Shown: positions 11,385-23,630 of the stretch, piece after piece | Layout of the letters: every line of letters begins with the position of its first letter | Numbering within the stretch: position 1 is the first letter of the stretch | Assembly: GCA_029931535.1 (NCBI GenBank) | Contig: JAQPZY010001471.1 | Location: forward strand, 1 to 64,000 | Direction: 5' to 3' | Origin: Margaritifera margaritifera | Taxonomy: Eukaryota > Mollusca > Bivalvia > Unionida > Margaritiferidae | Length of the DNA stretch: 64,000 nt | The notes under the pieces: generated by a model | What the model saw: the letters and a program-made list of their open reading frames with translations, nothing else | The model's database searches: none | Told to the model about the DNA's origin: nothing | Position numbers and translations under genes: made by a program

Positions 11385-12490
11385 AGATTTGGAACATAAA
11401 AGTTTAAACTTCCAGTTTCTGCTAAACCATGAATTACTGGATGTTCTAAGAGAAATAATTTTGATAATGCACTGGAGTGGAATACCAGAAATTTATTTTC
11501 ACTGCCCTCAGTAGACATTGACAACATTATGACCAAGAAATTTGAGTAGTGGGCGAACATGTATACAAAACACAGCAGAACATGAACGATAAACTGCCGA
11601 CATTATCGCCGGGATACAGTAAGAAATCTGCTTTTCAATCATAAATAAAAAGAAATTGTGTTTGCTCTGAGTGAATAATGGATAGATTTCATCTCGTGGG
11701 TGAAAGACTCAAGTAGTTTCACTCGTGGCTTCACCAGTCGCGAAAATACAGAGTTTATCACACACTCGATGAAACGTATCCGTTATTCACTCGTTTCAAC
11801 CAAATATCCTATATTTAGGTCATATCAGCATGGAAATACCAGTAAATGTACCAAACTTCAACTTTCATATATGTTCAGTTTGTGTTACACGTGGGCAAAC
11901 AGAAATAATAATGAGAGGGGGACATTGGTTCAGGAAAACATTAATTTAATCTATTTTATGCTAGACCGTGAAATACTGGATTTTCCAAGAGAACTAGTGT
12001 TGATAATAGATATAATATTTCACTGCCACGTCGATAACATTATGAGGAAGAAATTTTGAGCTATTTTTAGAAGATGACATGGTCCAGTGGTAAGTATGGC
12101 CGCCTGGCATGTAGACGAACCAACTTCAAACCCAACGATGTGCATATAATTTTTTTTCTTCAATCTTTCATATTTTTTATGTGTTGTTTTACTTTGAATT
12201 GCGAAGTAAAATTATGTTGCTGCTGATATTTTCTGTGCGAATATACACAAAACACAGCAAAAAGTAAACTGATAACCGCTGACATTATCGCGTGGGATAC
12301 AGTGATACTGTTACTTCAATCTGTTATACATATTGCTAACCAATATGTTTGAGCATAAACATTTTTAAAAAATGTGCTTGCTCCAAATGAATAACAGATA
12401 TATTTGATCTCGTGGATGACAAACTTAAGTATTTTGACCCACTAGATGAAATATATCCGTTATTCGCTCGTTTCAAGCAAATATCATCTC
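11385..12490. repeat. Tandem duplication of ~430 bp, second copy carrying an insert
   Basis: The stretch 11,385-11,815 recurs at about 11,955-12,490. Shared landmarks in order are TGCTA(A)ACC.TGAA.TACTGGAT, CACTGCC.C....GACA(T)TAACATTATGA, ACACAAAACACAGCA, GACATTATCGC..GGGATACAGT, AATAACAGATA and CGTTATTC.CTCGTTTCAA. The second copy is longer because about 170 bases, including the tRNA-like segment at 12,073-12,142, lie inside it. Divergence is considerable. Neither copy holds a convincing gene. Confidence 0.75.
12073..12142 (+). mobile_element. tRNA-like segment, probable SINE head or tRNA pseudogene
   Basis: The start GACATGGTCCAGTGGTAAG fits a tRNA 5' strand with a box A-like TGGTCCAGTGG. 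The middle GCCTGGCATGTAGACGAAC resembles an anticodon arm. AACTTCAAACCC sits where box B (GGTTCAAATCC) should be but has several changes. It lies inside the second copy of a duplicated segment and is missing from the first, so it came in by insertion. Box B decay and poor acceptor pairing argue against a working tRNA gene. Confidence 0.5.
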
Positions 12491-12499
12491 TCTATTCTT

Positions 12500-13850
12500 T
12501 GCTCCAAAATTATTTTGACCACACCTCTTCATAAGGCGTTAAAGAATTATTTTTGCTTGAAAATAATATTTCAGCTTCTGAAGTCCATCTACACCTTCTC
12601 CCTATCACACTTCTAAGAAAAAAGTTTAACATGAAAGGGTTTGCAAATGGATCTGCAGGCGTGGTAATACAGTTTTAAAAGGCATATATTTATGATTCTG
12701 ATCATGGTAAATACACTTTTATTTTCCTGTTTTGTTTGGTATGACAAAAGGGGCCTTAGAAAGAGTGTCGCCTTAATGCTGGGTTAGATAGAATATGTGT
12801 GTGAAGATTCTGTTGCGATAAGGATGTTTTGACTATCACAGTTGTGTGTAGGCATTATGGCGACGCAGTATTAGGGCGACAAATATGTGCTTTTGTTTAA
12901 AACTAAGATTTTTGTTTCATCCATGAATATTTCATCTTGATAATAGGAATCAGGACTTCTCAGTAATTATGCATAACTCACAAAACACTGACTCAGATAC
13001 TGTTGAAGGGAATGTGTAAACTCCTGCATTCAAGTTTCAATAAAATAATTAGGACAAAACCCAAATATTTTTGTATGTCAAGAATTGATCATTTAGAACG
13101 AATAAATGAAGTTGTAGTGGATGGATTTCTTCCAGTTTGTTGGAAAAGTGTTGCATATACATGAACAATGGTCCCATTGAAAGAAAATGTTTAAAGGAAA
13201 GGTTAGGTTTCCTGAACTGATAATAAGTGTAATTTCCTCTATTCGATGAAACTGAGCAGTAAATCATTTCAAACATTTCCACAGTTGATTTTCTTCACTG
13301 ATGTAGCAGATATACAAACAGGGACCAATTTATCACATTTAACCAAAGTCAAAAGTTAGAACATAACAAAAAACGTATTTTCCATAACTGATCCTCTCTT
13401 ACATAGTCATAGTGTTTTGATCAAATTTAAGTTCAGCATTAAAATTTACCTCCCAGTGCATCTTCCCCTACAAGTATTTGCCCCTAATATCTTTCGCTCA
13501 GGGTGGTGGTTAGACCCAATCTCATATTTGAGGTTTGCTATAAATGAGATATTTTGCTGTAACACAGCATTGTCCCACCAATGTTTGTCTTACCTGTGAT
13601 GGCAAGCCTAATATAATTGTTCATATGCATTGGTATAGGAAAATTCCATCTGAGGGTCAACATTTTGCATCCGAAATGAAGCTTTGCAGAGTTGTTAATA
13701 GAAAATTCTGTTACCGAGGATGGAATTTTAATACCGAATACCAATGCATGATGAAGGATTATTTGTCTCACGGTGTTGAACAAAAAAAGTTGGTCGAAGT
13801 CTATATGACTTATTCTGGTGGTTTACTTTGGTGTTTTATGGCACAGCAAC
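12500..13850. other. No recognised gene
   Basis: Short frames at 13,049-13,282 (minus) and 13,544-13,858 (plus, 104 codons with several Cys and Trp) match nothing I know and have no good splice context that I could find. The stretch is AT-rich. The 13,544 frame runs straight into a SINE, which argues that its end is not natural. Confidence 0.4.
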
Positions 13851-14060
13851 ACAAGTAGGTTATTTAGTGCTGAGGCAGTTGTAGTAAAGTGCCTTGTCCG
13901 AGTACCATAGCCAGCCGATGGTAGGGTTGCAACCCGACCCCTTTCAGTCGCGAGTCCAGCACACTAACCTCTGAGCCACCGTGGATCCTCTCCATTAATC
14001 GCCTCTTATGACATGTAGGAGAGCGCAGCGGGCCTATTCTGCATCCCCAGTCATGCAGGT
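13850..14060 (-). mobile_element. tRNA-derived SINE (family shared with 21.4 and 41.2 kb)
   Basis: On the minus strand the element reads a leader with CTCCTACATGTCATAAGAGG, then a box A-like GTGGCTCAGAGGTTAG. A box B-like GGGTTGCAACCC follows, then the tail block AAGGCACTTTACTACAACTGCCTCAGCACTAAATAACCTA. The same order of blocks is found at 41,195-41,445 and, more diverged, at 21,432-21,625. The shared tail domain shows that these are copies of one SINE family and not independent tRNA relics. The tail is transcribed by RNA polymerase III in active members and depends on a LINE partner for movement. Confidence 0.75.
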
Positions 14061-15223
14061 GATTAGGCTTATTATGAATATTGATACAACTTTACAACAG
14101 CAAAGCATGTCTTTAACGTTTCCTCAACTTAAAATAGAGCACAAAAATGGTAGAAGTGTTAACAGTTAAAACAATAAAGTCCACTCTTATCCCTTAAACG
14201 ACACAGAGAAAAATATTTGATATAGTCCTTGATTCAACTATGATCTAGTATTGATTTTCCTTTCATAACTAATTTAAAAAATAATTACAATATTTGTTTT
14301 CGACTTCAAACCAGACTTCAGAATATGTACCTATAGCTAGGTCGATCAGTGAGAAATGTCTTGTTTGTGGGACACTGGCTTGAAATGCTGCACATTGTAG
14401 GATGTAAATACGTTGCAATTAATGTTTATCTTGATTATTGTAAAAGAACCCTCAGATGATGCTGGATCAGGAAATGTTTGCCGATTACACAAATCCTAAT
14501 GCTTTGGTTTGCTCTTTTAATACCTTGGTCTGTTAATCCATTACTATATTGCAGAAAAGAAGTTGGTCCTGACAGTAGGTTCATCATTGTAACAGCCATA
14601 TTATTCATTTAATCAGCTGACAATGCTATCCAGAGTTCAACAGTATATGCTCCATAGTTATAATGCCTCTAATAACGAGCTAGCATAACAGCAGATGTAG
14701 GCTCCACAAAACTTTTGTGTATAGTTTTATTTTCTTCTGGCCTATTACCAAGCAAGTATTGTTTTTTTCCCTTTTAGTATCTCCAGTCTTGATTTTCTGT
14801 AATGTTAACAATTCTTGCACACTATGTTAAATTGATTAAAATTTTTGATTTTGTTGGTCAGATTGAATATATCATCAAAAGATAGAGATATTGCACACTC
14901 AGTACTTTTTGTATCTGGAAATAAATGTGAAATCTGTAAACAGATAAACTAACTTTGGAACATTTGGATCTGTTATATTCCAGTAGGACATCATGTAACC
15001 ATACGTTGCCATCAACGCGGCTCACTTTATTTGAGTCTGCCAAAGTCTGATTTCACACAGAGCTCTGCATCTGTTCACAGGGTAATCGTTGTCAAATTTT
15101 AAAGTGCGGTTATAAAACTATGTTTAATGGTTTTCACTTAACCATTTTATTGCATTAAACTGAATCGCAAGACAATAATAAAATGCCTTTTTTTAAATAT
15201 ACAATTCATTACATTACTTTTAT
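14060..15223. other. No recognised gene
   Basis: AT-rich sequence with only short frames (for example 14,858-15,043 minus) and no match that I recognise. It ends at the left member of the inverted repeat pair. Confidence 0.4.
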
Positions 15224-15993
15224 ATGTATATTGAATTTATAATATGTGTCCATGAGGTAAATTGCTCTTTAGTGGCCATTTTGTAAATAACATATTTACT
15301 GCATTTGAGTTCAAGGTCACTCTTGTTTACATAGAATTTAGTACTTAGATTGGAATTTTCCATATCTTGATGTGAGAAAAGTCACGTACGCACCATAATT
15401 TTCCATTAGAGTTACTCATATTCTAGAATATTCTGTCAGGTGACCTATCTTTATATTTATTCAGATTTGGTAAAAAAGATTTCATTCTTATACTCAACTT
15501 CATATTATTAAGATCAGTCTATTAAGGAATTTATTTCAATAATCAGATGTTACAGTTGTGAAAATCAGAGCAAATTCAGAGAGAGGATGTTATTTATTTG
15601 AAATATTCATTGGAATTACTAAAAGTGCTCATTTTCATTTTGGATTAATACTTGACTTTGGAATTTATGTGAATTCATTCAAAGATATTCTGGATTACAT
15701 TTATTCAGACATATCAGGACATTCAAGACTATTGACACATCATAACATTCAAGACTACTAGCACATCAAGACATTCAAAGCTACTTGAATTCATTCGGAA
15801 TATTCTATATTTAGGACTTGTGATTAGGACACTTATGATTGTTGTATTATTTGGACTTTAATTCACGTTATTGTAAGTGTCTTTTTTGAATTTTCACTTT
15901 GATTGTCTTGAAATAAATTGTTTGTTGAATTTACTTCCATTGCTGGTTTCACTTTCTTTCTGTTACATTATTTTAAGACCTGGAGCAGTAACA
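15224..15993 (+). repeat. Left member of a ~750-bp inverted repeat pair (TIR or solo LTR)
   Basis: This segment is the reverse complement of 29,176-29,918 at roughly 85-90 percent identity by eye. Matching landmarks are TTTACTGCATTTGAGTTCAAGG, AGTCACGTACGCACC, TTCTAGAATATTCT, CAATAATCAGATGTTACAG, GAATATTCTATATTTAGGAC, TTCACGTTA and ATTATTTTAAGACCT. Homology stops sharply near 15,224 and at TAACA (15,989-15,993). It may be a Polinton terminal inverted repeat, since integrase copy B begins 235 bases inside it. It may instead be a solo LTR, since it has an AATAAA in its last fifth and the partner copy starts TGTTA and ends TAACA when read in LTR orientation. Confidence 0.85.
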
Positions 15994-16227
15994 CCTTAGA
16001 ACTAGATTATGTTAATTTTGGTCTAGATCCTGTTACTTTAGGACTGGATTCGTCATCTTTTGTAATCAGACAAAGTCATAAATCATACAAGTTTTAACTT
16101 CTTCATTATCTAATGCGCTGTTGTTATTTTGTTTTGTTTCTTTCTGTGGGTTATGTTTTACATCTGTCACATCCTACAAACTCTTCATTTTTCAAAAACT
16201 TCATTCGTTTAAGATCGATTGGTGTAT

Positions 16228-17335
16228 CTTTGGCACATGGTTAATTTTCAGCTGGCTCCTAACTGTTAAAAGGTTAATTCTGCCCTTTTCATTTAGCCAG
16301 TAAATACTTTTTGCCATTCATTCTTTTAATATTCAAACTTTTTCAGCTTTGTATTTGTTATCTTGCTCGTTATACTGTGACAACTTTTGTTCATAAAACA
16401 TGCTCTCTACATCCAGTCCCTTCAAGTCTTCCAATTTGTAAATATCTGGATCGCTTAAATTTGCTTGCCTGATTTTATACATTTTTGGGGTCATGTTAGG
16501 CAGGCATCAGTTTTCAAACATTGTTTAGTATATTGAAATTCTGACTGTTTCATTGATTTTAAATGTACGAATTCCCAATGTATCTGTTGTAAAGCAACTA
16601 AATAGGTTAAGTTATACTTTTATCTGTTTTCTTCCTTGCTTGCTTCAACCAGTCAACTCTATTGATTCCTACTAACTGTTATTGTATCCCCCAATTAAAA
16701 TTTGTAAAACGTCAACGATGTCTGGTTTCATTTTTCTTTTATTTAAATATTTCACATTATAATCTTTAGAGTTCTGTTTAACCTTCTTACAACATATGTT
16801 GGGGAGAGGTGTTGTTTGTTTCTTTAATTAATTGTTTTTGCTGGGTTTTTTTTTTTTTTTTTGGTTTTTGGTTTTATCAATGTAAGTTGAAACGTATTCA
16901 ATTGCTTTTGTTTCCAACAAATCCTAAATTTTTTGTTGTAAACTTTTCCTTCATCAAACTATGTCTTTCCAGATATTGGCTCTACACAGATTTCTCTAAA
17001 ACCATCGTGTATGTCATCTCCCTTTTTTGTTTTAACTTTTCAGCCCAGCATATTTAAAAGAATATATATCACTGTCAAAACGTATTTGTATCCATTGTTC
17101 TTTTTTTTCCTATGTTTGCATGTGAACATAGTTTGGCCTGCTACTGTTCATCCAAACGACTTACATACACTCTTGTGTAAGTTTTATATTTTTCGCTTGC
17201 TTGTGTAATTTATAAGCAGATTGTTCAGTTAACCATTCTTTCAATTCAGCGTGTGTTATTTTATTTTCGTTGTGTTTAATTTGTTGCTACAATTCATTGG
17301 TATTTGGGTAAAGACATAGACCTCCAGGATCTTAG
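16228..17335 (-). pseudogene. Polinton c-integrase with chromodomain, copy B
   Basis: No long open frame remains, but the minus strand can be followed through many frame changes. It opens with a DPGGLCLYPNT-like start (near 17,300-17,335), then HAELKEWLTEQSAYKLHKQA (17,215-17,275) and LDEQWQAKL with the Asp site changed to Lys (17,135-17,165). Next come GLKS (near 17,035), a YNKK segment near 16,940, and KLEDLKGLDVESMFYEQKLS (16,380-16,450). The end is a chromodomain piece with YKAEKV and a Leu/Val tail at 16,228-16,360. This is the same domain order as copies A and D, but the residues are closer to copy C. It lies 235 bases inside the left inverted repeat and points toward it. Confidence 0.7.
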
Positions 17336-17362
17336 TAAATATGTCTTAAATACTGTACTTTG

Positions 17363-17640
17363 TCATTCATTTAAAATGAAATAGAGACATGCAGAGAACA
17401 TACTTGTTATATTGCTTTTAGGTATTATAAAAAAGCCAACAGGATGACAGTTTAAAATATGTACTTTTATTTTCAACAATTTGCAATGTTTCTTCAATTC
17501 TTTCAAAAGTATGAATGATTTCAGATTTATGTCAAATGTTGCCATTCCTATGGCTGACTCTACTACATCTACTTTGTATACTGAGTCAGCATGTGTTGTT
17601 TAAATCGACTTTTGTTTACCATAAATTCTATCTCTTTTTT
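17363..17640 (-). pseudogene. pX-like or other small Polinton gene upstream of integrase copy B
   Basis: A 60-codon minus-strand frame (17,363-17,545) reads MATFDINLKSFILLKELKKH, a basic segment and then a CHPVGFFIIPKSN stretch. The same frame stays open back to about 17,575. The pattern of Leu/Lys-rich helix, basic block and GGF/VGFF with hydrophobic tail is like the short pX-type Polinton protein that sits just upstream of integrase in copy A. Position and pattern fit, but the match is weak. Confidence 0.35.
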
Positions 17641-18109
17641 GTCGAATCCTTGTAGATTGACCTTGTAAAATGAGCGAGATCATCAAGTTGTACTGAAAAT
17701 GTAGTCGAATATAAATATGTGTATTAACGAACATCAAATACATAATTTATTCATACTTAAATAGAAGTACTAAGTGTACATGTATATACCTTCTGGTGTA
17801 TTAGATACGTAATCCTAATGCCGACGACAACGATTCTAATGAGGATGAAAAAGATGGTGACGATGATGATGATAATTATTATTGAAAGTATTACCTATCT
17901 ATCTAAGTCTACTCTGTCATATATTACTATTGATGGGCGCTGGCTCTTTATCCTATATTGTTCGGTGTGGGACATGACGGGACTGCATCTCGGGGTGGGC
18001 CCCTCTCACAGTCATGAGGACCGGCCCTGTCATAAAAAAGGTCGGTGGTCTGGAGCAATATCAGTCGTAATATTTAATAGTCCAGTGACCTCACATGAAG
18101 GTCAGAGGT

Positions 18110-18425
18110 TGGGTGGCCCAGGATATTTAGTGGCCAGGCGACCAGTGGCCTTGGGGTTTTTTGGGGGTAAAATTTGGCGACCAGTGGCCTTAGGGTTTTT
18201 TAGTAAAATTGTGACGACCAGTAGCCTCAGCCTTTTAGTAACAATTTGGCGACCAGTGGCCTTGGTTTGTTTTTTAGTATATTTTGGCGACCATTGGCCT
18301 CGGTTTTGTGTAGCTAAATTTTGGCTACCAGTGGCTTCGTATTTTATTTTATTTCATTTTTTTTTGGGGGGGGGGGATTGTTTAAATTATGGCGACAAGT
18401 CAACTCGGTTTTGTTAGTAGTTGTT
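18110..18425 (+). repeat. ~40-bp tandem repeat, about seven copies
   Basis: The unit GGCGACCAGTGGCCTTGG followed by a T-rich part and AAAATTT recurs at about 18,136, 18,177, 18,214, 18,248, 18,286, 18,325 and 18,391. The sixth unit carries an expanded T/G run near 18,354-18,376. A 199-codon frame at 17,818-18,417 runs through it because the unit happens to stay open; it is not a gene. Confidence 0.85.
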
Positions 18426-18439
18426 GAGAAGAAGCCATT

Positions 18440-19060
18440 TAACGATTTTTCTTAGTAAGGCCGGCCATATTTGATGGCGGATTGGCATTAAATTGAAAGC
18501 CCTCAGCCAGGATGCTTTCAGTGAAATTGGTTAAATTCTGTTAAGCGGTTTTAGAGAAAACCTCGCTTAAAGGTTTGTCTATTTTCAGTAATGGTGGCCA
18601 TATTTGATGGCTGTTTTGCATCATTTCTAAACATTTGAAAGCGATCTAGTCCAGGGTGCATTCTTTCAAACTTGTTTAAGTTCTGTTTGTCTGTATTGGA
18701 GAAGAAGTGGTTTATAAGGTTTTTATATTTTTGATTTTATGTTTGATGGTGAATCAGCATCATTTGTCAAATATCGAAATCCTCTATGCCAGGATGCTTT
18801 CTGTGACATTCAGTTAAATTCTATTCAGCAGTTTTTGAGACAAGGTAATTTAAATGTTTATCTACTTTAAGTTACAGCTTGCCATATTTGATGGCGGATA
18901 GGCATCAGCTGAACAAATATGAAAGACCTTCATGCCAGGCTGGTGTGTCAAATGTGGTCAAACTCGGAGAAGAAATTGTTTTAAAAAAAATATTTTTAAT
19001 AACGTTTGCCACATTGGATAGCGGGACAGCATTCACTGAACAAATGTAAAGGCCTTTATG
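18440..19060 (+). repeat. ~140-bp tandem repeat, four to five diverged copies
   Basis: Units are marked by GGCCATATTTGATGGCGGAT, CAGCCAGGATGCTTTC and TTAAATTCTGTTAAGCGG. They begin near 18,468, 18,596, 18,735, 18,880 and 19,010, with growing divergence. A single stray unit piece (TCTAGGCCAGGATGCTTCG, AATTCTATTGAG) lies at about 23,995-24,045. Confidence 0.75.
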
Positions 19061-19199
19061 CCAGAATGCTCTATTTACAATTTTTTGCAAATTGTTCAAA
19101 CGGCTATTAAAAAGATGTGTTGTAAATAACAATTGTGAACGGTCGACGAACGACAGATAAAGTACCATATTCTGTTAATAATAACTAAGGGAATTACTG

Positions 19200-20380
19200 T
19201 GTGCAAACAAATGTGGGTGGGTACATCAATCAGGGATAAGAACATCGTTATATGATGATGCGCATCGCACGCTGAAAGACCAGACTAAGCCAAGGTGTTA
19301 TCAACATTAAATTGCCTACCAAATTCGATTTAAATCCAACAGGAATAAAGGGAGTCCTTGCACAAAAAGGAAAGCGAGTGAGTCTGACAATCAAGGCCCA
19401 TGACTCCGCTTTTAGATGACGTTGAAAGCAGAACATGTACGTAAGCAACATTGACAATCAAACTCAGCAGAGGTCTTATAAATATGAAACTGTCTTCTAA
19501 ATTTGATTAAAATCCAATAAAGGGAGTCATTATGCAGAAATTAAAGTGGCTGGGTCTGGCAGTCAGGGACTGTAGGCTACATGACGTAAAATGCTGACAA
19601 CTGAACTCAGCCTAAGTCTCATCCAATCAAACCATTGTTCTATCAATATCAAGCTGTTTACCAAATTTAGCAAATAATCAAGTCCAATCACACAAAAAGT
19701 TGTTTTGAGGAAATGAAAGTGGGTGGATCAGATAATCAGGGGCAATACCTCTGCTAAACGATGAGGCATCAAGCTCACAATCAAATTCGGCCAAGGACTT
19801 ATCACAAGCAATCAGCATACCAAATTTGCTTGAAATCAAATAATATTCAAGGGATTTATTGTGCGGAAAAAAGTGGGAGTGGGGAGTCACAATTAGGGTC
19901 TACAGGGTCTACAACACTGCTAAACGATCATTTAGAAGACTGACAATCGATCCCGGCCAAGGAATCATCAATATCAATCGACAAAACAAATTTGGTTGAA
20001 ATCCAATACTATTTAAGGGAGTTTTTAAGTGGACAAGAAAGTTCCAAGGTCTGATAGTCAGGGACAATAACTCAAGTAAACGACTACACAGAACGCTGAC
20101 AATCGAACTCAGCCAAAGGCTTAAAAATCAACCTGCATGCCAAATTTGCTTGAAATCTACTAATAATTAAGGGAGCTTTTGTACGGAAACGGAAGTGGGT
20201 GGGTCTGACAATGTGAGGTACAACTCCGCTAGACGATTATGAAGAAAGTTGATAATATAACGTAGTCACGGTCTCATCAATATCAAGCTGCATGCCAAAT
20301 TTGGTTGAAATTCAATAATAATTAAGAACATTATTACATGGAAACGAAAGTTGGATGGACGGACTTAAGGAAAGACACGT
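19200..20380 (+). repeat. ~155-bp tandem repeat, about seven copies
   Basis: Units share AAATCCAATAATATTCAAGG, GTGGGTGGGTCTGACAATCA, AACTC.GCTAAACGAT, GCTGACAATCGAACTCAGCC and AATATCAAGCTGCATACCAA. The AAAT(C)CAA landmark falls at about 19,330, 19,508, 19,680, 19,835, 19,997, 20,155 and 20,310. No gene is present. The unit differs from the 35-kb, 38-kb and 18.4-kb families, though all have similar length. Confidence 0.8.
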
Positions 20381-20389
20381 CCAATTTAA

Positions 20390-21431
20390 TATCCTCTGCT
20401 TTCTACGAAAAGCAGCAGGATCTGGGGTCGGGGGAGGATGGTTAGGAGGACTAGTAACTGATAAAAACAGATTTCTTTGCTGCAGATCAATCTGATCATT
20501 TTTAAGCATACCGATCATACCGATCAAATATGAAGTTATGTTCAAGACTTTTAGCAAATATTCAATTTCCAGTTACCTGCAAACTTTAAGAAGTATGAAT
20601 GTCGCAAAAGAGGGACATGAAATCTTATATTTCTACAATACAAGCTAATAAAATTATTAACAGAAAGGTGGTAAACAAGAAAGCGAGGAAAACCTGTTAT
20701 TCCAGTAAAGCCTCTCTTGAGCAGCCACAGATTGGACACAATTTTGTTGGTTAAGGGAGGTAGCTGTTGAGGAAGAGTTAACTATGCGGATGAGATGAAG
20801 CCAGGGCTACTTACACCATGTCAAATTCCCCCACCCCCACCCGCCACCGCGCCTCCAATCTGGTACCTGATCCAGGGGATGTAACTCAAACTCAGCGTAT
20901 ATATGGAAGGGTAGACATTACTGTGATTGTTGCTCGTTACAGAGCTACACGGCTTGCAAGGAAGAGACCAATACAACTACATGTCAGATTACAGAGATTT
21001 CCTGCTATAAGACAGGCTTGGCACTGTAACAGTTCATTGGTGGTTCAGTCCTGGAATGCAATACACATATAGAAATATAAATGGAATGGACACATGATAT
21101 AATGAAAATTAATTTATATTGCTCCATTATATTTTTTCCAGACTAGATCTTATCTCGTTCTTCAGGTACAATTACTATCAGAGCTTTATCTTTGCGATCA
21201 CCCGTATTATAGAGTGAGAATTACTTAACATTTATTTTACAGTCTTATGATGATGAAAAAACAGGAAAATAATTACAAAATAAGATCTTATGTCATTAGA
21301 ATATTATCTAAAATATAACTAATCTCTCATTTAGGAAACTGTTCCACTTTTTACAGGGGGGAGTATAGCTTGACCCACATCATCTCGGTTTGAACTTTTA
21401 TTAGAATATCTATTAGGGTCTAATTCATCTG
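20390..21431. other. No recognised gene
   Basis: One plus-strand frame (20,818-21,072) has a Pro-rich start and an Arg-rich middle (VARYRATRLARKRPI). It could be an exon or transposon remnant but matches nothing I recognise. The rest is AT-rich. Confidence 0.35.
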
Positions 21432-21625
21432 AGGGGCCGAGGCAGCTCGGTGGTTAAGGCATTGAACTCATGACCAGAAGGGTGCGGATTTTATTCCCGG
21501 ATTGGCCACCATTGTGTGCCCTTAGGCAGGGCACTTTACACAACATGCTGAGGCACAATGTAATCGTCAAGTGTTGCTATACCGTAAGACACCGAAAGAC
21601 ACCCAAACCAAACAAAACTATCTGA
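21432..21625 (+). mobile_element. tRNA-derived SINE, same family as 13.9 and 41.2 kb
   Basis: It has a box A-like GCAGCTCGGTGGTTAAGG and a decayed box B-like GGATTTTATTCCC. The family tail block follows, reading GGCAGGGCACTTTACACAAC, then GCTGAGGCACAATGTAATCG and GTAAGACACCGAAAGACACCCAAACC. It is the most diverged of the three members and lacks the leader seen in the other two. Confidence 0.7.
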
Positions 21626-21917
21626 GAAATATGTATATCAGTGTGCATGTGTTGCGCATGTTTTACACGAAAAGATCATGCCGCCATACAAGAAAGTGTT
21701 TGAAGAATTCAAGTTATAAGTAATTGAGTTCAATCATGCTGTCTGCTCGATGCTCGGAGCAAATTTCATTATCAAAGATAATGGCTTAAGACCCTTTACA
21801 AAATTTAATTTGGGGAAAAATATTTGCGAATTGTAGTGAATAATGAACTGTGTTCAACAGTTATGAAAAATAAACACAGTGTAGATCTTGATATGTCTGG
21901 TATTACTAATGCTACGA

Positions 21918-21986
21918 GTACTACTACTACCACTACTACTACTACTAATAATAATAATAATAATAATAACAATAATAATAACAATA
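21918..21986 (+). repeat. (ACT)n-(AAT)n microsatellite
   Basis: A run of ACT triplets passes into AAT triplets with two interruptions. The open frame around it (21,824-22,141) encodes a Thr-run and Asn-run only because of this microsatellite. Confidence 0.95.
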
Positions 21987-22689
21987 CTTTTCCCGTTTTG
22001 AAGGGAAGAGTTCATTATAACGAATTAGTATATATTTATCATGATATGTCATTCGTCCAATGTAATTGTTCCTTATATCAAGGAATTTGTAATAGTAGTA
22101 AGTTTTCTGTCAATTGGGACCAAGATGGCAAATTATTTTAATCCATGACTACTTTCTCTTGTAACAAGACATATTATTGTTCAAACTAGGAAGGCCTGTA
22201 TGCTAGTCAGCTATATAAGGTGGCGAAGCACAATCCGATTGATGCTAATATTTATCCCAGGTATGACAGTTATAAAGTTATCAACAGGATATATCAATGA
22301 TGAGCTGAATCTTTCTTAAGGTTTTACCTTTTGTATTTCTTTGTCTTCTTTCACCAAATCTTTAACCAGTAACACCATGCCTATCATATTTGTAGTTAGG
22401 GACTATTGGTATTAGCTTGCATTCATCTCCTATCCTAAGTTTGATACTTTAAAATCATAGATAAGGGCTTTTGTAACATGTAAAATTCCACGGATACTAC
22501 AGTATGTATGTCATCTGTATAGAAAACATTTAGAGAGTACTGATGTTGCTGGAATTCATTTTATTTCCAGTTGAGGCTAGTATATCTAGAAGTCTTTACA
22601 TTTTTAGAGCATGACACCAAATGGTGATGAACAGAATAAGACAAATCTGCTACGAATTCATTTATTTTCGTCGGTATGAAAGTTAATGT

Positions 22690-22815
22690 TTTTGAGGAAA
22701 ATTAACCTTTCATCAGTACCTAAATTTGTGGATCTGGGAAGGGGTCCTATTGATTTCGCATAATGATAATTGTTTGCTGGGTCTTTAAATTCCTGGGCTG
22801 TAGCAACAAAGAAAG
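22690..22815. repeat. ~120-bp segment duplicated at 23,655-23,780
   Basis: GATCTGGGAAGGGGTCCTATTGATTTC...CTGGGTCTTTAAATTCCTGGGCTGTAGCAAC here matches AGATAGGGAAAGGGTCTTATTATTTC...TGGTTCTTTAATTTCGGGATTGACAGCAAC about 960 bases further on. By eye it is about two-thirds identical. On the minus strand the first copy is open (22,658-22,987, 109 codons) and the second is broken, so a decayed coding segment is possible. The protein is not recognised. Confidence 0.5.
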
Positions 22816-23579
22816 CATGAAAATTGCTACCGCATGAAAAATAGTTGAAAATAGTAGTAGACCTGTCCTTACATCGTCGCAATCCACGGTCGACAATCCG
22901 TCTTGCTCCTTTTTCACCCCTGGCTGCCTGAGACGAGATTTCCTCGTTTTTCATGACTATACATAAACAAATATATGTCATCAACAAAACACTGTAACAA
23001 TCTCCTACACATTAATGAAAGTGTCCTTTGTATCGACCGATAAGTGACTGTGTTTGGAAGAGAAACTTCGATTGGCTCATCCAAACAGTTTGAAAGGTCA
23101 AGTGGGGTAAACAATGCGAGTAAATGTTACTCGCTTTCGCAGTGATTGATTAAGCAGATTTATGCATATTCATATCTAACGAGGAAATCGTATCGCAGGC
23201 AGCCACAGGTGATAAAAGAGCAGAGCGGACTGTTGCCTGTCGCATTCGACGACTCTGTCCTTAATGAGTAAATTCCAGCTGTGGTTTAACACCATATTTG
23301 GTATACAAGAAGTACGAAGCTCATTTTGCACCTATGCAGCAGTCCTGGTTTCAATTCACGGAACCGGTGGTACTGAGCCACCTTTCATCCAGGGTTGAGT
23401 TTCCCACTGGAAAAATGTCATTAGAAAAGCAGTCCCCCCCCCTCCCCTTTCCCAGAAAACACGCACACAAGAAAGATGAAAGTTCAGGTACCAAAGTCAG
23501 TTCAGTGTAAAACTCCCACACTTCAAAGGGCAAGTACGATGGGGCATGTTATTGTTAATAATAATTTGCTAAGGATTAA

Positions 23580-23630
23580 TTTTTTTTTTTTTTTTATTTT
23601 TTTTTTTTTTATTTTATTTATTTTTTAAAT
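23580..23630. repeat. Poly-T tract with interruptions
   Basis: An almost pure T tract with a few A bases. A second, 30-plus T tract lies at 24,068-24,103. They may be poly-A tails of retroposons inserted on the minus strand, but no body is recognised next to them. Confidence 0.8.

Noticed and set aside
12073..12142. Functional tRNA gene
   Set aside because: Box B is mutated and acceptor strands do not pair well; it lies in a duplicated AT-rich segment as an insertion.
17818..18417. 199-codon plus-strand frame
   Set aside because: It runs through a ~40-bp tandem repeat whose unit has no stop in this frame; the encoded protein is only repeats of the unit plus a low-complexity head.
21824..22141. 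105-codon frame with Thr and Asn runs
   Set aside because: The runs come from an (ACT)n-(AAT)n microsatellite and the rest matches nothing.
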